Part shown: in pieces, positions 10,575-22,850 of the stretch
How the letters are laid out: every line of letters begins with the position of its first letter
Position numbering within the stretch: the first letter of the stretch is position 1
Origin: Rhea pennata
Taxonomy: Eukaryota; Chordata; Aves; Rheiformes; Rheidae
NCBI RefSeq assembly: GCF_028389875.1
Contig: NC_084665.1
Coordinates: forward strand, 124,328,602 to 124,392,601
Length of the DNA: 64,000 nt
Direction of reading: 5' to 3'
Program-made: the position numbers and the translations under genes
Notes under the pieces: generated by a model
What the model was told of the DNA's origin: nothing
Databases searched by the model: none
Seen by the model: only the letters and a program-made list of their open reading frames with translations

Positions 10575-10895
10575 GCCGGGCTGAAAAGGGGAAAAATTTC
10601 CCAAAATGGGGAAGGAAAGCTAGTGACAAAGGACTTGGGGAAGGATGAGCTACTCAGTGCCTTCTTTGCCTCAGTCTTTCCTGGCAGGACTGGCCTTCAG
10701 CAATCCCAGGGTGGAGGAGAAAGCAAATTTCACTGTTGTTTTTAAAGAGGGCAAGATGGATTATCCAGGCAACTACAGGCCTGTCAGCCTCATTGTGATT
10801 CCTGGGAAGGTGATGGAACAGGTAGTCCTGAAAACCACTGTGGACCCTGAAGTTGTCAGCATGGATCTGTGAAAAGGAGATCATGCTTGGCCAAG
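10575..10895 (+). mobile_element. CR1 LINE fragment (reverse transcriptase region)
   Basis: Plus-strand frames give the CR1 RT N-terminal landmarks LLSAFFASVF and NYRPVSL, with an internal deletion and a stop. It is 5'- and 3'-truncated. Confidence 0.75.
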
Positions 10896-10899
10896 CTGA

Positions 10900-13800
10900 G
10901 AGCTGTCAGGGCCCTGAATGCACCCTGAGCAGCCTCCCTTGGGGTTCCACCCACACCCTCTGTCCGTGGACCTGAGAGCCCCCTCTCAGCCCAGGCCTGG
11001 GTCTTCAGTCCCTGCCTGAGGAATTCTGTAGAGCACTGGTTTCCAGCTCAACTACAGCCATGCCTGTTCCCAGCTTCATTGACCTAGACCATGGGCTGGC
11101 TTCCTTGCTTGATTTCAGAGCTATCTCGTCACTGGGGACATTCCCAATGGTCACTGGACTGTGTCTGACTCTGGTTATCCTCTCCACATCTGATCCAGAA
11201 CTTGCACTGGAGACTTAATTCTGGCTTGACCTTGGACCTGCCTTATGACCACACACTTGCCTGATGCTCTGGATGTGAGTTTGAACCTGGCAAGCATCTC
11301 CTGACGTGCTCTGTCTGTCAGGGGCTGTGGGACAGGTCCCTGGCTGGTGAGGCCCCTGCCCTGCCAGGAGTTGAGCGTCAGGCCTGGCCAGGCTCTGTTT
11401 CCCATCTTGTGTGGGCTCTCTGCACCCTGCTGTGGCACAGGGATATTGGCACTCTGGACCCTGTGGTGTCCCAGCCCTCCTTGCTGTATCAGAGCTTATC
11501 CCCTTGCAGCGCCACCGACCACACAGGCTGCCCTTCCAGTTCGACCTAGTCCCATCCCTGCCTTCTGCCTGGCGTTACTAGCACTGGCTGTACCTTCTCC
11601 TCAGCAGCCCTGGACCCGCATCCTCCCACAAGTGCAGATCTCCTGCCTTAAGCCCCCTAAATCCTCCCTTTGATGTTTTGCCCAAGGTTTCCACTGGCTG
11701 GCACTGGAGTGGGCACCAGCTCGCTTGAAAAGGCAGCTGAACCATCAGCCCTGTCTATACATGAGGTTCCCTGGAAGGTGAGTGAGCTGGGCAGGATAAT
11801 CACAGCATAAATGTCTGTGACCTGATCCTCCCTGACCTAGCAGGTCCCAGCACTGGGAGGGAGCATGAGCTGCTGGCCAGGCCTGGGAGCCCCCTGGGAG
11901 TCTGCCACAGAGCTGCTGCCTGCCCCTGAGGGATGAATGGGGCACAATTCCCTCTTCCTTCCCCTATAACAAAAGTGTAAGAGCCTAATTACAGGCCTTA
12001 ACTTCAATGTCTTGCTTCCTGACAAAGTGCAACTTTACCCAGGTTTTTTTGTATCAGCATGCAGGTGTTGCGTAAGTAGGTCACTGCAGTATTGCTTTGT
12101 GTTATATCGAGATAAAAGTGTAACATGTTAAACATACACAATGTATGGTTTGCATTAGGTTTGATCAAAACTTGCATGGATATTGGATAAAGGGAAGCAC
12201 AAGCTGTTGCTGGCTTTGAGATGTAACCCATCGTATATGGCAAACATTTTTGTTTTATACATACAAAAATGCCATGGCTGGGAAGCTAAAAAAAGAGAGA
12301 GAAACATGGAACTATCAAAATCTAAATACTTGCCTGCTTCTTCCCTCAAAGGTGTAATTTTGTCTACTGTAGTTTTGCTGCCTTCAGTGAATGCTAGCCA
12401 GGAACACACCAGGCAGAGTGCTTTTCCTGAATATTCAGGTATGCTGACAGCCTTTAGAATCCCTTGCCTTTAAAAAAAAAAATGTGGCTTTTCCTCCATG
12501 CATGGTTACAGGCCCCTTTCTATAGAATATGACATGGAAGCCCAGTGAGAATGAATGACAGAAATATCCATCTTTCTATGCAAATATAGCTAGAAATGTT
12601 AGTTCGGTTTTAACTGTACAATGCTAATAGCATAGTTACATTTTCCGAAAGAAGGAGGTAAACCTCTAGGCAGGAGTATCGCCAAAGGCCTCCTAACTGA
12701 GAGGTATTAAAGAGGCAAAGATGAAAGGAATAGTGGCAAAAAAAGAAGTAATAGAAAGGTCTTATCCTGTCAGAACCGACTAAATCTCCACAAGAGGGCT
12801 CTGTGGCCACAGGTTTGCTCCATGGCAGTGCTGGCAAAGGCTCAGCAGTGAAAGCACCTTAAAATATAGGAGAGATCATGAGTAACCTTGCCCATTTTCA
12901 GCTGGTCCAAAGCATCTCTTGTAGGAAGGGAGGCTGATGAGATCTTAGTGTCAAGTACAAATTAGGGTGGAAAAATACATCATCTTGGTTGTAATTGTCA
13001 GAGCTAATGAAAAAAGCAACACCCCACACATCTGTTGTTTCCTTTCATAGGTGACTTTCAAAATGCACAAAATCCAATCATTAAGAGGACAGTAAACTAC
13101 AAGAAAGCTGTTTTTGTGTGTGTGTGTGACTGATGTCTGGATTCTCACACTGATGCATATCCTGATACCCCACGGTGATTTGTACATCTCTACCATTTGC
13201 TAAATCACTTTTTCCTGAGCTAATTCCAGACTTCTATTTTAAAAGCCTGAGGGTTAACAGCTGAAAAGGTCCTCACAGCTCAGACTACTGCTGCTACTTT
13301 TAACCAGAGGCTGCATCTGAGGAAATACAGAAAACAAAAAGAACTTAATTGGTGGTGTTTTTGTTGTTCATGTATTCTCATTGGTGGGAGATTAGTATCT
13401 TTTTCTACTCTTTCTTTTTTAAAGTGTAAACTAATGATGATGTAATATACACTGTGTTAAGGCTGGAGTGCTCCTGTAAAGTCAGATACATACCAATTTT
13501 CCATATTGGCCTTACATTTTTATTACAAGGCAAAATAAGCCAGGTGTCTGTTTGGGGCTCATGTGACAGTCAGAGCTTTAGTTGTGCAGTATTGAAGACC
13601 AAACTACAGCCCAGTCATTCTGGGAGCAGTGGGACAAGTGAATTCTGATTTGCCATAGAGCTATGCCTCAAGCTTGAGCATCAGGGTAGATTTTCTGATG
13701 TCCGAGAAGGGCAGAGCTCATGCTGTGACCTTTCTAAAGTGCAGACATTAACTGTGGCTCTTTCAGCTCCCCCACTACCTACTTTTAAACAATCTTATTT

Positions 13801-16225
13801 TTGAATAATGCCTCCCCTCCAGAAAAGATTGGTCAATGACTGAAACTGGAGAGAGAGAACAAATAGAGACATCTAAATGCAAACTCAGGGAATCATCTTC
13901 ATCCTCCAGCCTTATTTCCTCAGGGGAAAAAAAAAAAAGAAAAAGGAAACTTCTGCAGATTTTTAGTGACTAAAATGTGTGGGCTACATATAGGTGACAG
14001 AAAACACTGAACTTAATTATTCCATTCCTTGCATGAGGTAGGAAGGGAAGTTGCAGCCAAATAGACAACTGATCTGCATTTAGGCCCTCTCCTGCAACAA
14101 CTCAGCTGATCATGATACACCAAGCTCTGCTGGAATGAATGTAGCTAGGACTGAACAGATCCTTTGAATACAGGCCACTTATTCAAAAGGGTTTGGCTGG
14201 TGTTGGTGGGAAGAGGATCCGAGTTGCTTATGTCAATAGACTCCCCCTTGTGATCTGCTAACATGCAGTACTTGTGAGCTTGGGGGTCCATATTCTTCAA
14301 AAATCTAGTAATAACTCCAAATCTCCGTCTGCACAAACTTTACAAAGCTATTAATGAGTAACCTGGGTATTTCTGCTATTTTTCTTAAAGCAATAGGCTA
14401 TAACTTTCAGCCCAGCCCCCTTTGCTGCTGTAATCCAACAAATAAAGTGATAATGCAGAGGTGGTTCAGGAATAAATTTGGCCTCTGGCAAGTGAGCCTG
14501 GGTAATAGTGGCGCTGCCTTCACAAGCTCATTGCACAATATGATGTTCTGCAAATTAAATTTGCAGCTGAGTGACAGAAATCTGATTGGAGCAATGCTCA
14601 GGCCCACACTCCAGCATGAAAAATATTAGAGAATTTGTAGAAGGTATCTTGGAAGGAATGTCTGAGATTCCTGCAGGTCTGCCTTCTAACTGTGTGACAA
14701 TCAAATCTGAGAAAAAGAGGGCATCTTCTGCTGAATTATTGACTAGAGGAGGAGTCACCACTTATTAGGAATAGCCAAAGGCCTTTATTTATGAGCTTCA
14801 ATTGTGATTATCCACGCATGTGTATGTCTTGGGCAATGCATGTTCCTTTGATTTCCTAGACGGCAGTGACACAAACACAAAAATGCATATGAGACATTAC
14901 AGTTTTGAAAATCATAACTTTGACAAAAAACTTCCCAGCAACCTGTAGCTTTCTGTCTGGAAGACAGAAGTCAAACACTGATTTGTACTGAAGCATTGTC
15001 TGCACTGATTAACAGCCATACATGTGCCTTGTATTTGTGGAAGATAACACATTTTGAAAAACAGTACAGAAAAGGTTATCTCCTAAGAGAAATCAAAGTA
15101 TCACCAATGAAATGTATTTCTTCAAAGGGTGGATTTATAGTGTCTATGGTGCCCAGATTTATCTTACTTAACATCAGGTATTTATCCAAAATGCCTAATT
15201 TGAGAATGTAGTCACCCTTGGATACTTCTAGAGCATTTTTTTAAAATCTTTGTGAGTCTAGTGCTATACATTGCAAGGACCTGTAACAGTAATTTATCAA
15301 GTTCTTATATCATTATGCTAGAATTTGCCAGCCAGGGCTCTGCATCTCCAGTTGGATCGTTTTAGATTTCTGTAATTTGAAGGAAGCTGAAAACCATTGC
15401 TGCATAGTGAAAGCAGATATGAGATACCTTGCTAGAGATTAGACTGATTCAGAGTCATCTTTCCGGAGTGTTTCTATTAGTTACTGAAAAAAAAATAAGG
15501 AAATTACAGTCCCAGTGTGTGAACTTTGTCTAGAAGAATAAAATGAGGTAGGATACATGAGACCGCCTAAATTCCTATCTGTCTGCATAATATTTTGCCT
15601 TGTGGAGCATAGTCTGATTACAGCCTGTAAGTGCTGCTTCTGTGTAAATATTTTTGCAGCAGTTGCACGTGCCACTTATTATTTTATGCTCCTGATTCCA
15701 CATCTGTAAGTGGTTGTGTGTCATTGCCACTCACACAGATATCTGGAAAATCTACCGTTTTTAAATGCTGGCAGCTGGCAGCTACAAGCCCTTTCTAAGG
15801 TATTACCATGTACTATTTAAACCCTTATGACCAATATAGTCAGCTGTAGGTATTTCTGGATTTTCAGCTGACCATAGGCATCTACTGCTCCTAGTAATTT
15901 CAGCTAAACCTTTTGGGGTCCAGCATATAATGAAAAATCAAGCTATAAATATCTCACCTGATGAAAATTCTGAGACTTTCCCTCCAAAAATAATGTCACT
16001 TTTTAGGCCAGGGAGAATCAGAGGATTGTTGTTCCTAGCAAAATAACAGAAGAGCAGTTATGATATGACAATTAGAGCATGAAAAAGAGGAAACTGAGTA
16101 CAAATACAGCTGGAAGAGCATAAAAAGAATCTGGATGAGTTGAGAATGAAATAATTAATCTCTCAACTAAGGTAACCTGAAGCACAGAAAGGTCCATCTG
16201 AACATAACGAAAGAGGTTTCCCAGA
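10900..16225. other. No gene recognised
   Basis: From 10.9 to about 11.95 kb the DNA is GC-rich with short proline/cysteine-rich open frames on both strands and no family match. From 12 to 16.2 kb it is AT-rich with many stops in all frames. A short (TG)n run near 13120 and a poly-A tract near 13928 were seen. No splice-supported coding exon was found. Confidence 0.5.
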
Positions 16226-16377
16226 GAGATTATGGAGTCTCAGTCTTTGGAGTGACTCAGAAGCAATCTAGATGGGGTCCTGGGCGTTCTCTGTTACCCT
16301 ACTTGAGCAGCAGACTTGGATTAGATGATCCATAGAGGACTCTTCAAATCACAACTATTCTGTGATTCTGTGAACAT
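16225..16377 (+). mobile_element. CR1 3'-end fragment
   Basis: The typical CR1 3' tail is recognisable: CTACTTGAGCAG, TTGGATTAGATGATC and a final ATTCTGTG ATTCTGTG. It is diverged and so relatively old. Confidence 0.75.
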
Positions 16378-17315
16378 CTGCTGCTTGCTGGACATGGCTT
16401 GGGGCAGGGCTCCTTGGCCTGGGTCCAAGCATGGCCAGTATGGTGGGGGACTGAGGAACTGGATTGCCAGCAGCAAGAGAGCCTATGCAGGCAGTGCTGT
16501 GGACAGAGTGGTGAACTTGTGGCTGCCAGGACACGGGCACACGGGATCCCTCGGCACCAGGGAGTTGCGGTGTGCCAGGGCCCGTGGCACCTAGCAGCAA
16601 GACTTGCTGCCAACACGTTGTTGGTGCCTCAAGTGTCCTGCCGTGCAGTGCTTTCTTGAAGCTAGCAGTCCTTAGTCAAGTGTTTCGTTGAGGGTGCCTG
16701 TAACACCAAGCAGGCACTTTCTCAGGCCTCCCACACAGGCTTTGGGCAGGCTGCTGCCTTTCCAGCCACCTGGGAACTCCCAGGGAAAGGGCCTGGCTCT
16801 CCATCCCATGCCAGAGCCCTGGCAGCTCCTCAGCTGCACAGGGATGCAAGGAAACCCTCGCTGTGAGCCAGGCGTGCCGTGAGAGTCCACTCATGTGGGA
16901 GCCTTTGGGGAGTGTGCGTGTGCTGGCAGTGAGCCAAGTGTTTGGGCGACATCACTGCTGGCATTCCCTACATCTCTGTCTCTGCTCTGGCTTCTGAGTG
17001 TGGTGTTCACAGGAGGAGGCACAAACTGCCACACTGCTGCCATCCTCCCCCTGACTGGATGCTGGCTTCTCTGTGCTGGGGACTTGCACCGGCAGCCTTG
17101 GTGACAGGGAGGCATGGGAAGCTCCTGCCGCAAGCATCTTCCTTGTCTGCCCCATAACCATACTCAAGACCATGGATCTGAAGAGCACATGTACCTTCTC
17201 CTGCGGAGGGGGAGTGGCACCTGCTCTCCTCCAGAACTGCCCATGGGTGCTAAGCCCTCTGTTTGCACCTCTTTGTCACAGACTCAGCACTACAGCCTTG
17301 AGGGGCGCGTGGTCT

Positions 17316-18566
17316 TCAGCCTGGGGAGTGAGCAGCAGCTGCTGCTGCTTTCCTCCAGAAGGGCCCACGGGTGCCGAATCCTCTGCTTTTCCCAGGAACG
17401 TCCCCTTTCCTGGTGCTGTTCTTTGCTCTGCATTTCTTCTTCAGCTGGGACCAGCACCTCCTAGCGCACTGTTGGATTCCTCTCAGCAGTGCGCGGCTGC
17501 AGCCTGAGCAAAGCAGGGGCTGCAAGACAGCTCTCCAGCCCCTGGGTTCCTGAGGAGGGCAGGATGGCCGTGGCTGTGGTGGCAGGGGCGCTGTGGGGGC
17601 CGAGTGTGGAGGAAAGTCCATGTGCTCAGCTCTCTGCACAGATCTCACACTCGTGGAGGGAGAGCATGCTGCTGGCTCCTTTGCACGCGAAGGAGTCCTT
17701 TCCTTCTTGTCATGCTCCTGTCCCTCGCTGCTTCCCTGTTGCAGCTGCTGTGCCCGCTGCATGCCCCAGATTCCTCTTCCCTTGGCTTCGGACAAAGATG
17801 GTGCCTTGGAGCCTCTGCTGCCCCAGGAGTGCCCCTGCAGGCGTCTGGCAGACTCTTCCACACTGGGCATGTGAGGGCCAGTGGAGGGTGCAGGTTGTTC
17901 CTGTTTTGGCTTCTGTGCCTCTGGAGGCCTCTGGGTGTCCTTGGAGCTGCATCTTTGCTGTGTCACAGCAAGGCAGGAGGGATGTGGGGTGTCTTCTTGC
18001 CCTTGTGCCCTTGGCTGCCCAGGAAGTGACACAGGCAGAGCTCTGCCTTCCCCTCTGAGCAGGACGGGGCCAGCTGTAGGGGAAGGTTTCACAGCCACTG
18101 CTGGTTCTGCTGGCAGATGGAGGATGGACTTGCGTCTGATGTGTGCTGGCCAGTCCTTGTGTGGGGCCTTTGGGACGCAGTTTAGCAGCTCATGGCCTTC
18201 ATCGCTTAGGAACACCGTCTGGTTTGCACCAAAACGGACACGAGTCTGCCTGTGTGGTGGAGATGCTGCTGGGGCTGCAGGAGAGATGACCTTGGCCAGC
18301 CCTGGTGTGGAAGTGGGAGCCGTGAGGGGCTGGTGCTGGGCAGGGAAGACCCAGCAGGGTCTGGGTGTCTTCCACAGGCAGCACGGCAGGAGTCGGTTGG
18401 TGGACCAAGTCTTCTTGCTCCTCGAGCTGTGAGGGGGAAAGGAGGTGAGGAGGGACTCCAGGACTGCCTTTTGTTGCCAAGCGAGAAGCTGTGGGGCAGG
18501 CAAGCCCTGAAGTGGTGCAGGCTTTGGGCAGAGTGGGCCTTGGGGCTGGGCTGCACCGGTGGGCAA
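17316..18566 (-). CDS. Long open frame, possible main exon of the same membrane protein
   Basis: The minus strand stays open for about 416 codons, the longest in the window. The frame is rich in Pro, Ser, Gln and Arg, with one less biased block near residues 105-160 (including RVRFGANQTVFLSDEGHELL). A candidate acceptor (CCGGTGCAG) lies at its start, but its phase does not fit the donor at 18869, so either another small exon is missing or the acceptor is different. GC-rich DNA can keep such frames open by chance: the plus strand here is also open over long stretches. The gene could also be a pseudogene. No family was recognised. Confidence 0.35.
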   Translation of the reverse strand: MPTGAAQPQGPLCPKPAPLQGLPAPQLLAWQQKAVLESLLTSFPPHSSRSKKTWSTNRLLPCCLWKTPRPCWVFPAQHQPLTAPTSTPGLAKVISPAAPAASPPHRQTRVRFGANQTVFLSDEGHELLNCVPKAPHKDWPAHIRRKSILHLPAEPAVAVKPSPTAGPVLLRGEGRALPVSLPGQPRAQGQEDTPHPSCLAVTQQRCSSKDTQRPPEAQKPKQEQPAPSTGPHMPSVEESARRLQGHSWGSRGSKAPSLSEAKGRGIWGMQRAQQLQQGSSEGQEHDKKERTPSRAKEPAACSPSTSVRSVQRAEHMDFPPHSAPTAPLPPQPRPSCPPQEPRGWRAVLQPLLCSGCSRALLRGIQQCARRCWSQLKKKCRAKNSTRKGDVPGKSRGFGTRGPFWRKAAAAAAHSPG

Positions 18567-18868
18567 GGAGGGCTATGGTGTGTGCGTGAGCAGCAGCAGG
18601 CTTCAGTCATCTCTTGGGCAGCCTGTGAATTTAGTCTGGCCCTCCCAAAGCCATGGCTCTCCCTTCCTGACCCCCACCACCCACCCCTTGCTTAGCCGCT
18701 GCAGGTCCTCAGGACCATGCCTGGCTCTGTGCTGCATCCTGCTGTCACCCTCCCTGGGTCTTGCCAAGGTCATGGGGCATCTGGACATGGTAGAGGCACA
18801 GAGTAGTAGGATCCTGATCCCAGGGGCTGCCAGGGGGTCAGACGTCTGCAGGCAAGGGTCCTGCTTAC

Positions 18869-19037
18869 CAGGCCTCCCGGCTCTCAGCGGAATGCTTCCT
18901 GTCTGCCGAGGGGAAGAAGGGAGCTGCTGGAAGAGGAGGCAGAGACGTAGTGAGTGAGGGCAGCCCCTCTGCAGAGATTTGTGTAGGGAAGAGGTATGTG
19001 GGTGCAGGCAGCTGTGGGATTTCTTGTGAGGGACCTG
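18869..19037 (-). CDS. Candidate third exon, proline/serine-rich
   Basis: A 169-nt exon lies between an ATCCTGCAG acceptor and a GTAAGC donor. It encodes a Pro/Ser/Leu-rich stretch beginning AGPSQEIPQLPAPTYLFP. Its phase fits the exon at 19077-19128. Without splicing, a stop follows at once, so the GTAAGC donor is needed to continue. Confidence 0.4.
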
Positions 19038-19076
19038 CTGCAGGATAATCCTGCACTCTGGGATGGGGCTGCTCAC

Positions 19077-19128
19077 CTCTGGGCTTCTCCTTCTTGCCTC
19101 CTGGCCTGCTTTTCCTCTCAGCAGTCCC
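19077..19128 (-). CDS. Candidate second exon, basic segment
   Basis: This 52-nt exon lies between a TGTGTAG acceptor and a GTGAGC donor and encodes GTAERKSRPGGKKEKPR, a strongly basic juxtamembrane stretch. It joins the exon at 19327-19437 in phase 0 and leaves one base, which is completed by the next candidate exon. Confidence 0.4.
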
Positions 19129-19326
19129 CTACACATGCACAGAAAGCACTCGGTTAAGCAGGGAGCATCTCCCCCCACCAGGATCCACCCTGGTCTTGGT
19201 ATGAGCACCCCAGAAAGAGGAAGATCAGGGGAACTGCCTGGGAAGGATTTTGAGCAGAGTGCTCAGGTCCCTGTTGCTGCCCACTCCGATGGAGGGCAAC
19301 ATAGATGCACACCCGGGGTTCTTTAC

Positions 19327-19437
19327 CTCAGCCTCGTCGACTCTTCTCCATGCCATGAGGATCACCACCAGCAGGAAGGGGATGGAATAGCTCAGTCCAT
19401 GGAGGAAGGACATGGCTATCACCCTCCAAACCTGCAT
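19327..19437 (-). CDS. Candidate first exon of a single-pass membrane protein
   Basis: An ATG on the minus strand starts 37 codons with a hydrophobic helix (roughly residues 9-29, including YSIPFLLVVILMAWRR) followed by Arg-Arg and acidic residues. The exon ends exactly before a GTAAAG donor. It would be a signal-anchor or single transmembrane segment with the basic side facing the cytosol. A second in-frame ATG lies 8 codons downstream. The next two candidate exons (19077-19128 and 18869-19037) join in phase, which supports a real or once-real gene. The protein is not recognised. Its bird-like small-exon, proline-rich layout recalls testis-type membrane proteins, but this is only an impression. 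Confidence 0.4.
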
Positions 19438-19995
19438 CGTGGCTCAAGGGAGCACACCTGATAAGGAGACAATGATTGTCCCTCAGTCTTCTCCCTGCTT
19501 GAACAGTTCAGTCAAAAACATGAGCAAAGAGCTATGAGGAAGAGCCCTCATACTCCGACACCAACACTCCCAGTGAAACCTGTCTCCACCGGACTGAAAC
19601 ACCTCAACCAAAGTGTATTTAAAAAGACCTCCAAGGGCTGGCTTTGCTCGTGGTAGGCCAAGATGCTCCCTCGTCTGCCCCGGTTGCTCAAAATCTACCC
19701 GTAAGCTTTCTGGGCTGAAAAGGGCCATCGGTTGCACAGTGCTTGCACTCCTAGCAGGCCTGGGAAAGAGAGGGCAGAGTTCAATCATACCCTGCAATCC
19801 CACTGGCAGTGCACACACTCAGATATTTTTGGGCAGGCGTACCACAGTGAGGGAGCATGTAGTGCTTTGTGGGCACTGGGGAGGCCAACCAACACGGGGA
19901 GATCACCATGAGGGGAGGAGAGACTGGGCAGAGACTGAAGGAGCTAGCTCCTACCCTGCTTCCTTCCTCTTTCCTGTCAGCTCAAGTGACACGCT

Positions 19996-20047
19996 CTTCA
20001 CCCACTCGCTCGCTTGCTCGCTCACTCGCTCGCTTGCTTGCTCGCAG
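19996..20047 (+). repeat. CTCGCTCGCTTG-type short tandem repeat
   Basis: An imperfect 4-bp based array of CTCG, CTTG and CTCA units ends in GCAGGTAA. It lies about 0.55 kb upstream of the candidate membrane-protein gene and is CpG-rich. Confidence 0.7.
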
Positions 20048-20539
20048 GTAAAGTGACACACAAGCCTCTCCCATCCCACCTTACAAAGGGGCCCATGGTT
20101 ATGACGCCATGATGACATCACTTTAAGACACCTGAACTAATGCTCTGGCATTGCCAGAGCTGAGCTCAGCCAATGTTTATGATGCAACCGTGACATCGCA
20201 TTGATGCTCCTCTGCCCGTGATAGCATGCCCAAGCCTGAGCTGAACATGGTGTCACCCAAGCACTTGTGAAGAAGTTTGGGTGTCTCCCGAATGCACAGC
20301 TCATGCCAAGAGAAACACAGACAAATCCTGAGAACTTGCACTGTCAGGGTGGTGGGAGATGATGTTGTTATGCCAGCAATGTCCTGGTTCATGTGCTGTG
20401 CTGCACTGCGAATGGCAGTGCTAATAGCAGCAGGGATGTCTCCCTAGACATTTTCCGCAGTGTCAGCTCACTACACCGTGCCAGACAGCTTTGTCATGGT
20501 CTGGCTCCCATAGCAGCTCTGTGTCGCAGCGAGGGTCAT

Positions 20540-21175
20540 TGGCTTTCTTCCGGTCCTCAGGCACCTCTCCTGTTCTCCAGGACCTTTTCAAGATGATGGA
20601 GAGTGGCCTAGCAATAACATCCATCAGCTCCCTCAGCACTCATGGGTGCATCCTATCAGGGCCCCTGGATTTATGGGTGTTAGGTTTGCCTAAATGATCT
20701 CTAACTCAATCCTCCTTGAACAAGGGAAAGTCTACTTTTCTCCAGACTTTCTCTGTTGTCTCCAAGATCTGGGATTCCTGAGTGGTGGCCTTAGCAGTAA
20801 AGACTGAAGCAAAGAAGGCATTCAGTAACTCTGCCTTCTCTGTATCCTTCATCACCAGGGCCTCTACCCCATTCAGCAGCAGGCCCACATTTTCCCCAGT
20901 CTTCCTCTTGCTACCAATGTATTTGAAGAAGCCCTTCTTGTTTTCCTTCACATCCCTTGCCAAATTTAATTCTGAATGGGCCTTAGCCTTCCTCATCACA
21001 TACCTGTATAGTCTGACAGCGTTCCTATATTTCTCCCAAGTGATCTGTCCCTTCTCCCACATTCTACACACATTTTTCTTCTGTCTGAGTTTCGCCAGGG
21101 ACACCTTGCTCATCCATGCAGGTCTCCTGCCCCTTTGCTTGACTTCTTGTTCATAGGGATGCACAGATCTTGAGC
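20540..21175 (-). mobile_element. CR1 LINE fragment (ORF2 middle region)
   Basis: A minus-strand frame of about 150 codons shows CR1 ORF2 landmarks: KQRGRRPAW, KLRQKKNV, KGFFKYIGSKRKT, EKAELLNAFFASVFTAKA. After a stop the homology continues to about 20540 with the region before RT motif 1. Both ends are truncated. Confidence 0.85.
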
Positions 21176-22822
21176 TTGGAAGAAGTGATGCTTGAATATT
21201 AACAAGCTTTCTGGGACTCCCCCCTCCCCCCTAAAATATCTGTTGTAGAATATAAAGTGAGTCTAGGCTAGCTTAGATGACTTCTACTCAAATGTGCCTT
21301 TGTAATTTCCTGAGAAGCTCCTAGTCTCCAAACGTAGTTCAGTAATTATTAAAATCCTTATGAAAAGAAACCAAACAGGCACATGCTGAACAAGAAACTC
21401 CAGAGAGTTAAGGCTTCTGGGTTTGGGACTGCAAAAACGATATTTTGTTTTACTACATAAAAGGTTCTTTTTTCTAACTATAATTTATACTTAACATATA
21501 TTTTTGGCTTTGAAATCCCTCTTGAAAATTCCCACCAAAATTTGAACTATGAGCTGATGAGATATGGCTTATAAAATTTCAGCAGACATGGTTACTTTTT
21601 CTGCAGTTGGAAGGAATTTCTTGATTGAAAACAAAATGAGCAAGCTGTTTTTCAGCTTTGTTATGTACTTTGTTATGCAGCTGCTTCATTATCAACAAAA
21701 ATCAACTCTATTATTCATGCTGACAGTAGTGAAAATGATGGAAAAGGAGATGCCAGAGGTTTTCAAGTTTGTAACCCTTTGTCCAGCTAAACACATCAGG
21801 TCTCTTTTAGCCTATTTCAGTATTTCCCTTCCAGCTTAGATTATTCCATCCTAAAATAGTTTAAGTTATACTTTTTATAATGGAAAATGCGTGAGGGACA
21901 TTTAATATAAACATTCTCTTGAGAATTGGTTTTCTCCTGCAAGTTGCAGAGCACCCAGCCTGGCTTCAAGCAGATTTCATTAATGTAAGTGCAAAATACT
22001 CTTTTTTCCATCATTTTCCCTTGTGTAAATGACAATTACACAGCATGTTAGAAGTGATTGAGGCTTTCACCAAGCATTATGGAGTTCTCATTAGGGTATG
22101 ATGATTCCTTGGGTGACTTATCAGTCAGAAGTCATTATGTTTGCAATGGCTGTGTTGTAATTAAGTACAAATCAATGCCACAAGCAAGCATAGCTTTGAA
22201 AAATACATTTTCTATAATGCTGAACTGAAGGGCTTACCAAGGACAGGGGCTAGGAGGAAACTTGTCTGGCCCATGCAATTTCTCTGAACTATCCCAAGCC
22301 ACTACCTTGTGGTGCTTCCCAACAGAGCAGCCTGTGATGTACTGCACAGAAACACTTCATTCTTCCTCTGGAAGGCAAAAACAGTGCTTGGGGATTTTCC
22401 AGAGGGTCATTTGCTGTGCCTGCATTTTATCACATATTCCAGAAGCTGCAAAGTTCACACTGACCGATTACTGCCTAGCTAAAGTTACTTGAAATAGCTG
22501 TGGTTCACTTGGAAACAAACAAAAACATCTTTCTGTTAGGTGGGGCTTCTCATCAAAGGCATTACAAAGGAGAGATCTCATTTTAGAGATGGAGAAATGG
22601 AAACAAAGAAAACTCATCTTCCTAAACAGAAAGACTGCAGTACAGTCCTGGTGTCCCAAGTCCAGGTCAGTGTTGTTTATTACTTACTACCCTGACAGTT
22701 CTGCAGCCCATGCTACCTCCTTGCAGCAATCCCCTTGCTTAGTGTTGGGACACTGCTTCAGAACATAATATCATCTCTGTAGCACAAAAGAGAGAAATTC
22801 TATTTATTGTCACTTATAAATG

Positions 22823-22850
22823 CACACACACACACACACACACACACACA
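22823..22850. repeat. (CA)n microsatellite
   Basis: About 14 perfect CA units are followed by an AT-rich run (ATATATAC AAATATATATATG). It would be length-variable. Confidence 0.9.

Noticed and set aside
19869-20051. Plus-strand open frame ending in repeated Ala-Arg-Ser-Leu
   Set aside because: It is created by the CTCG/CTTG tandem repeat and has no other support.
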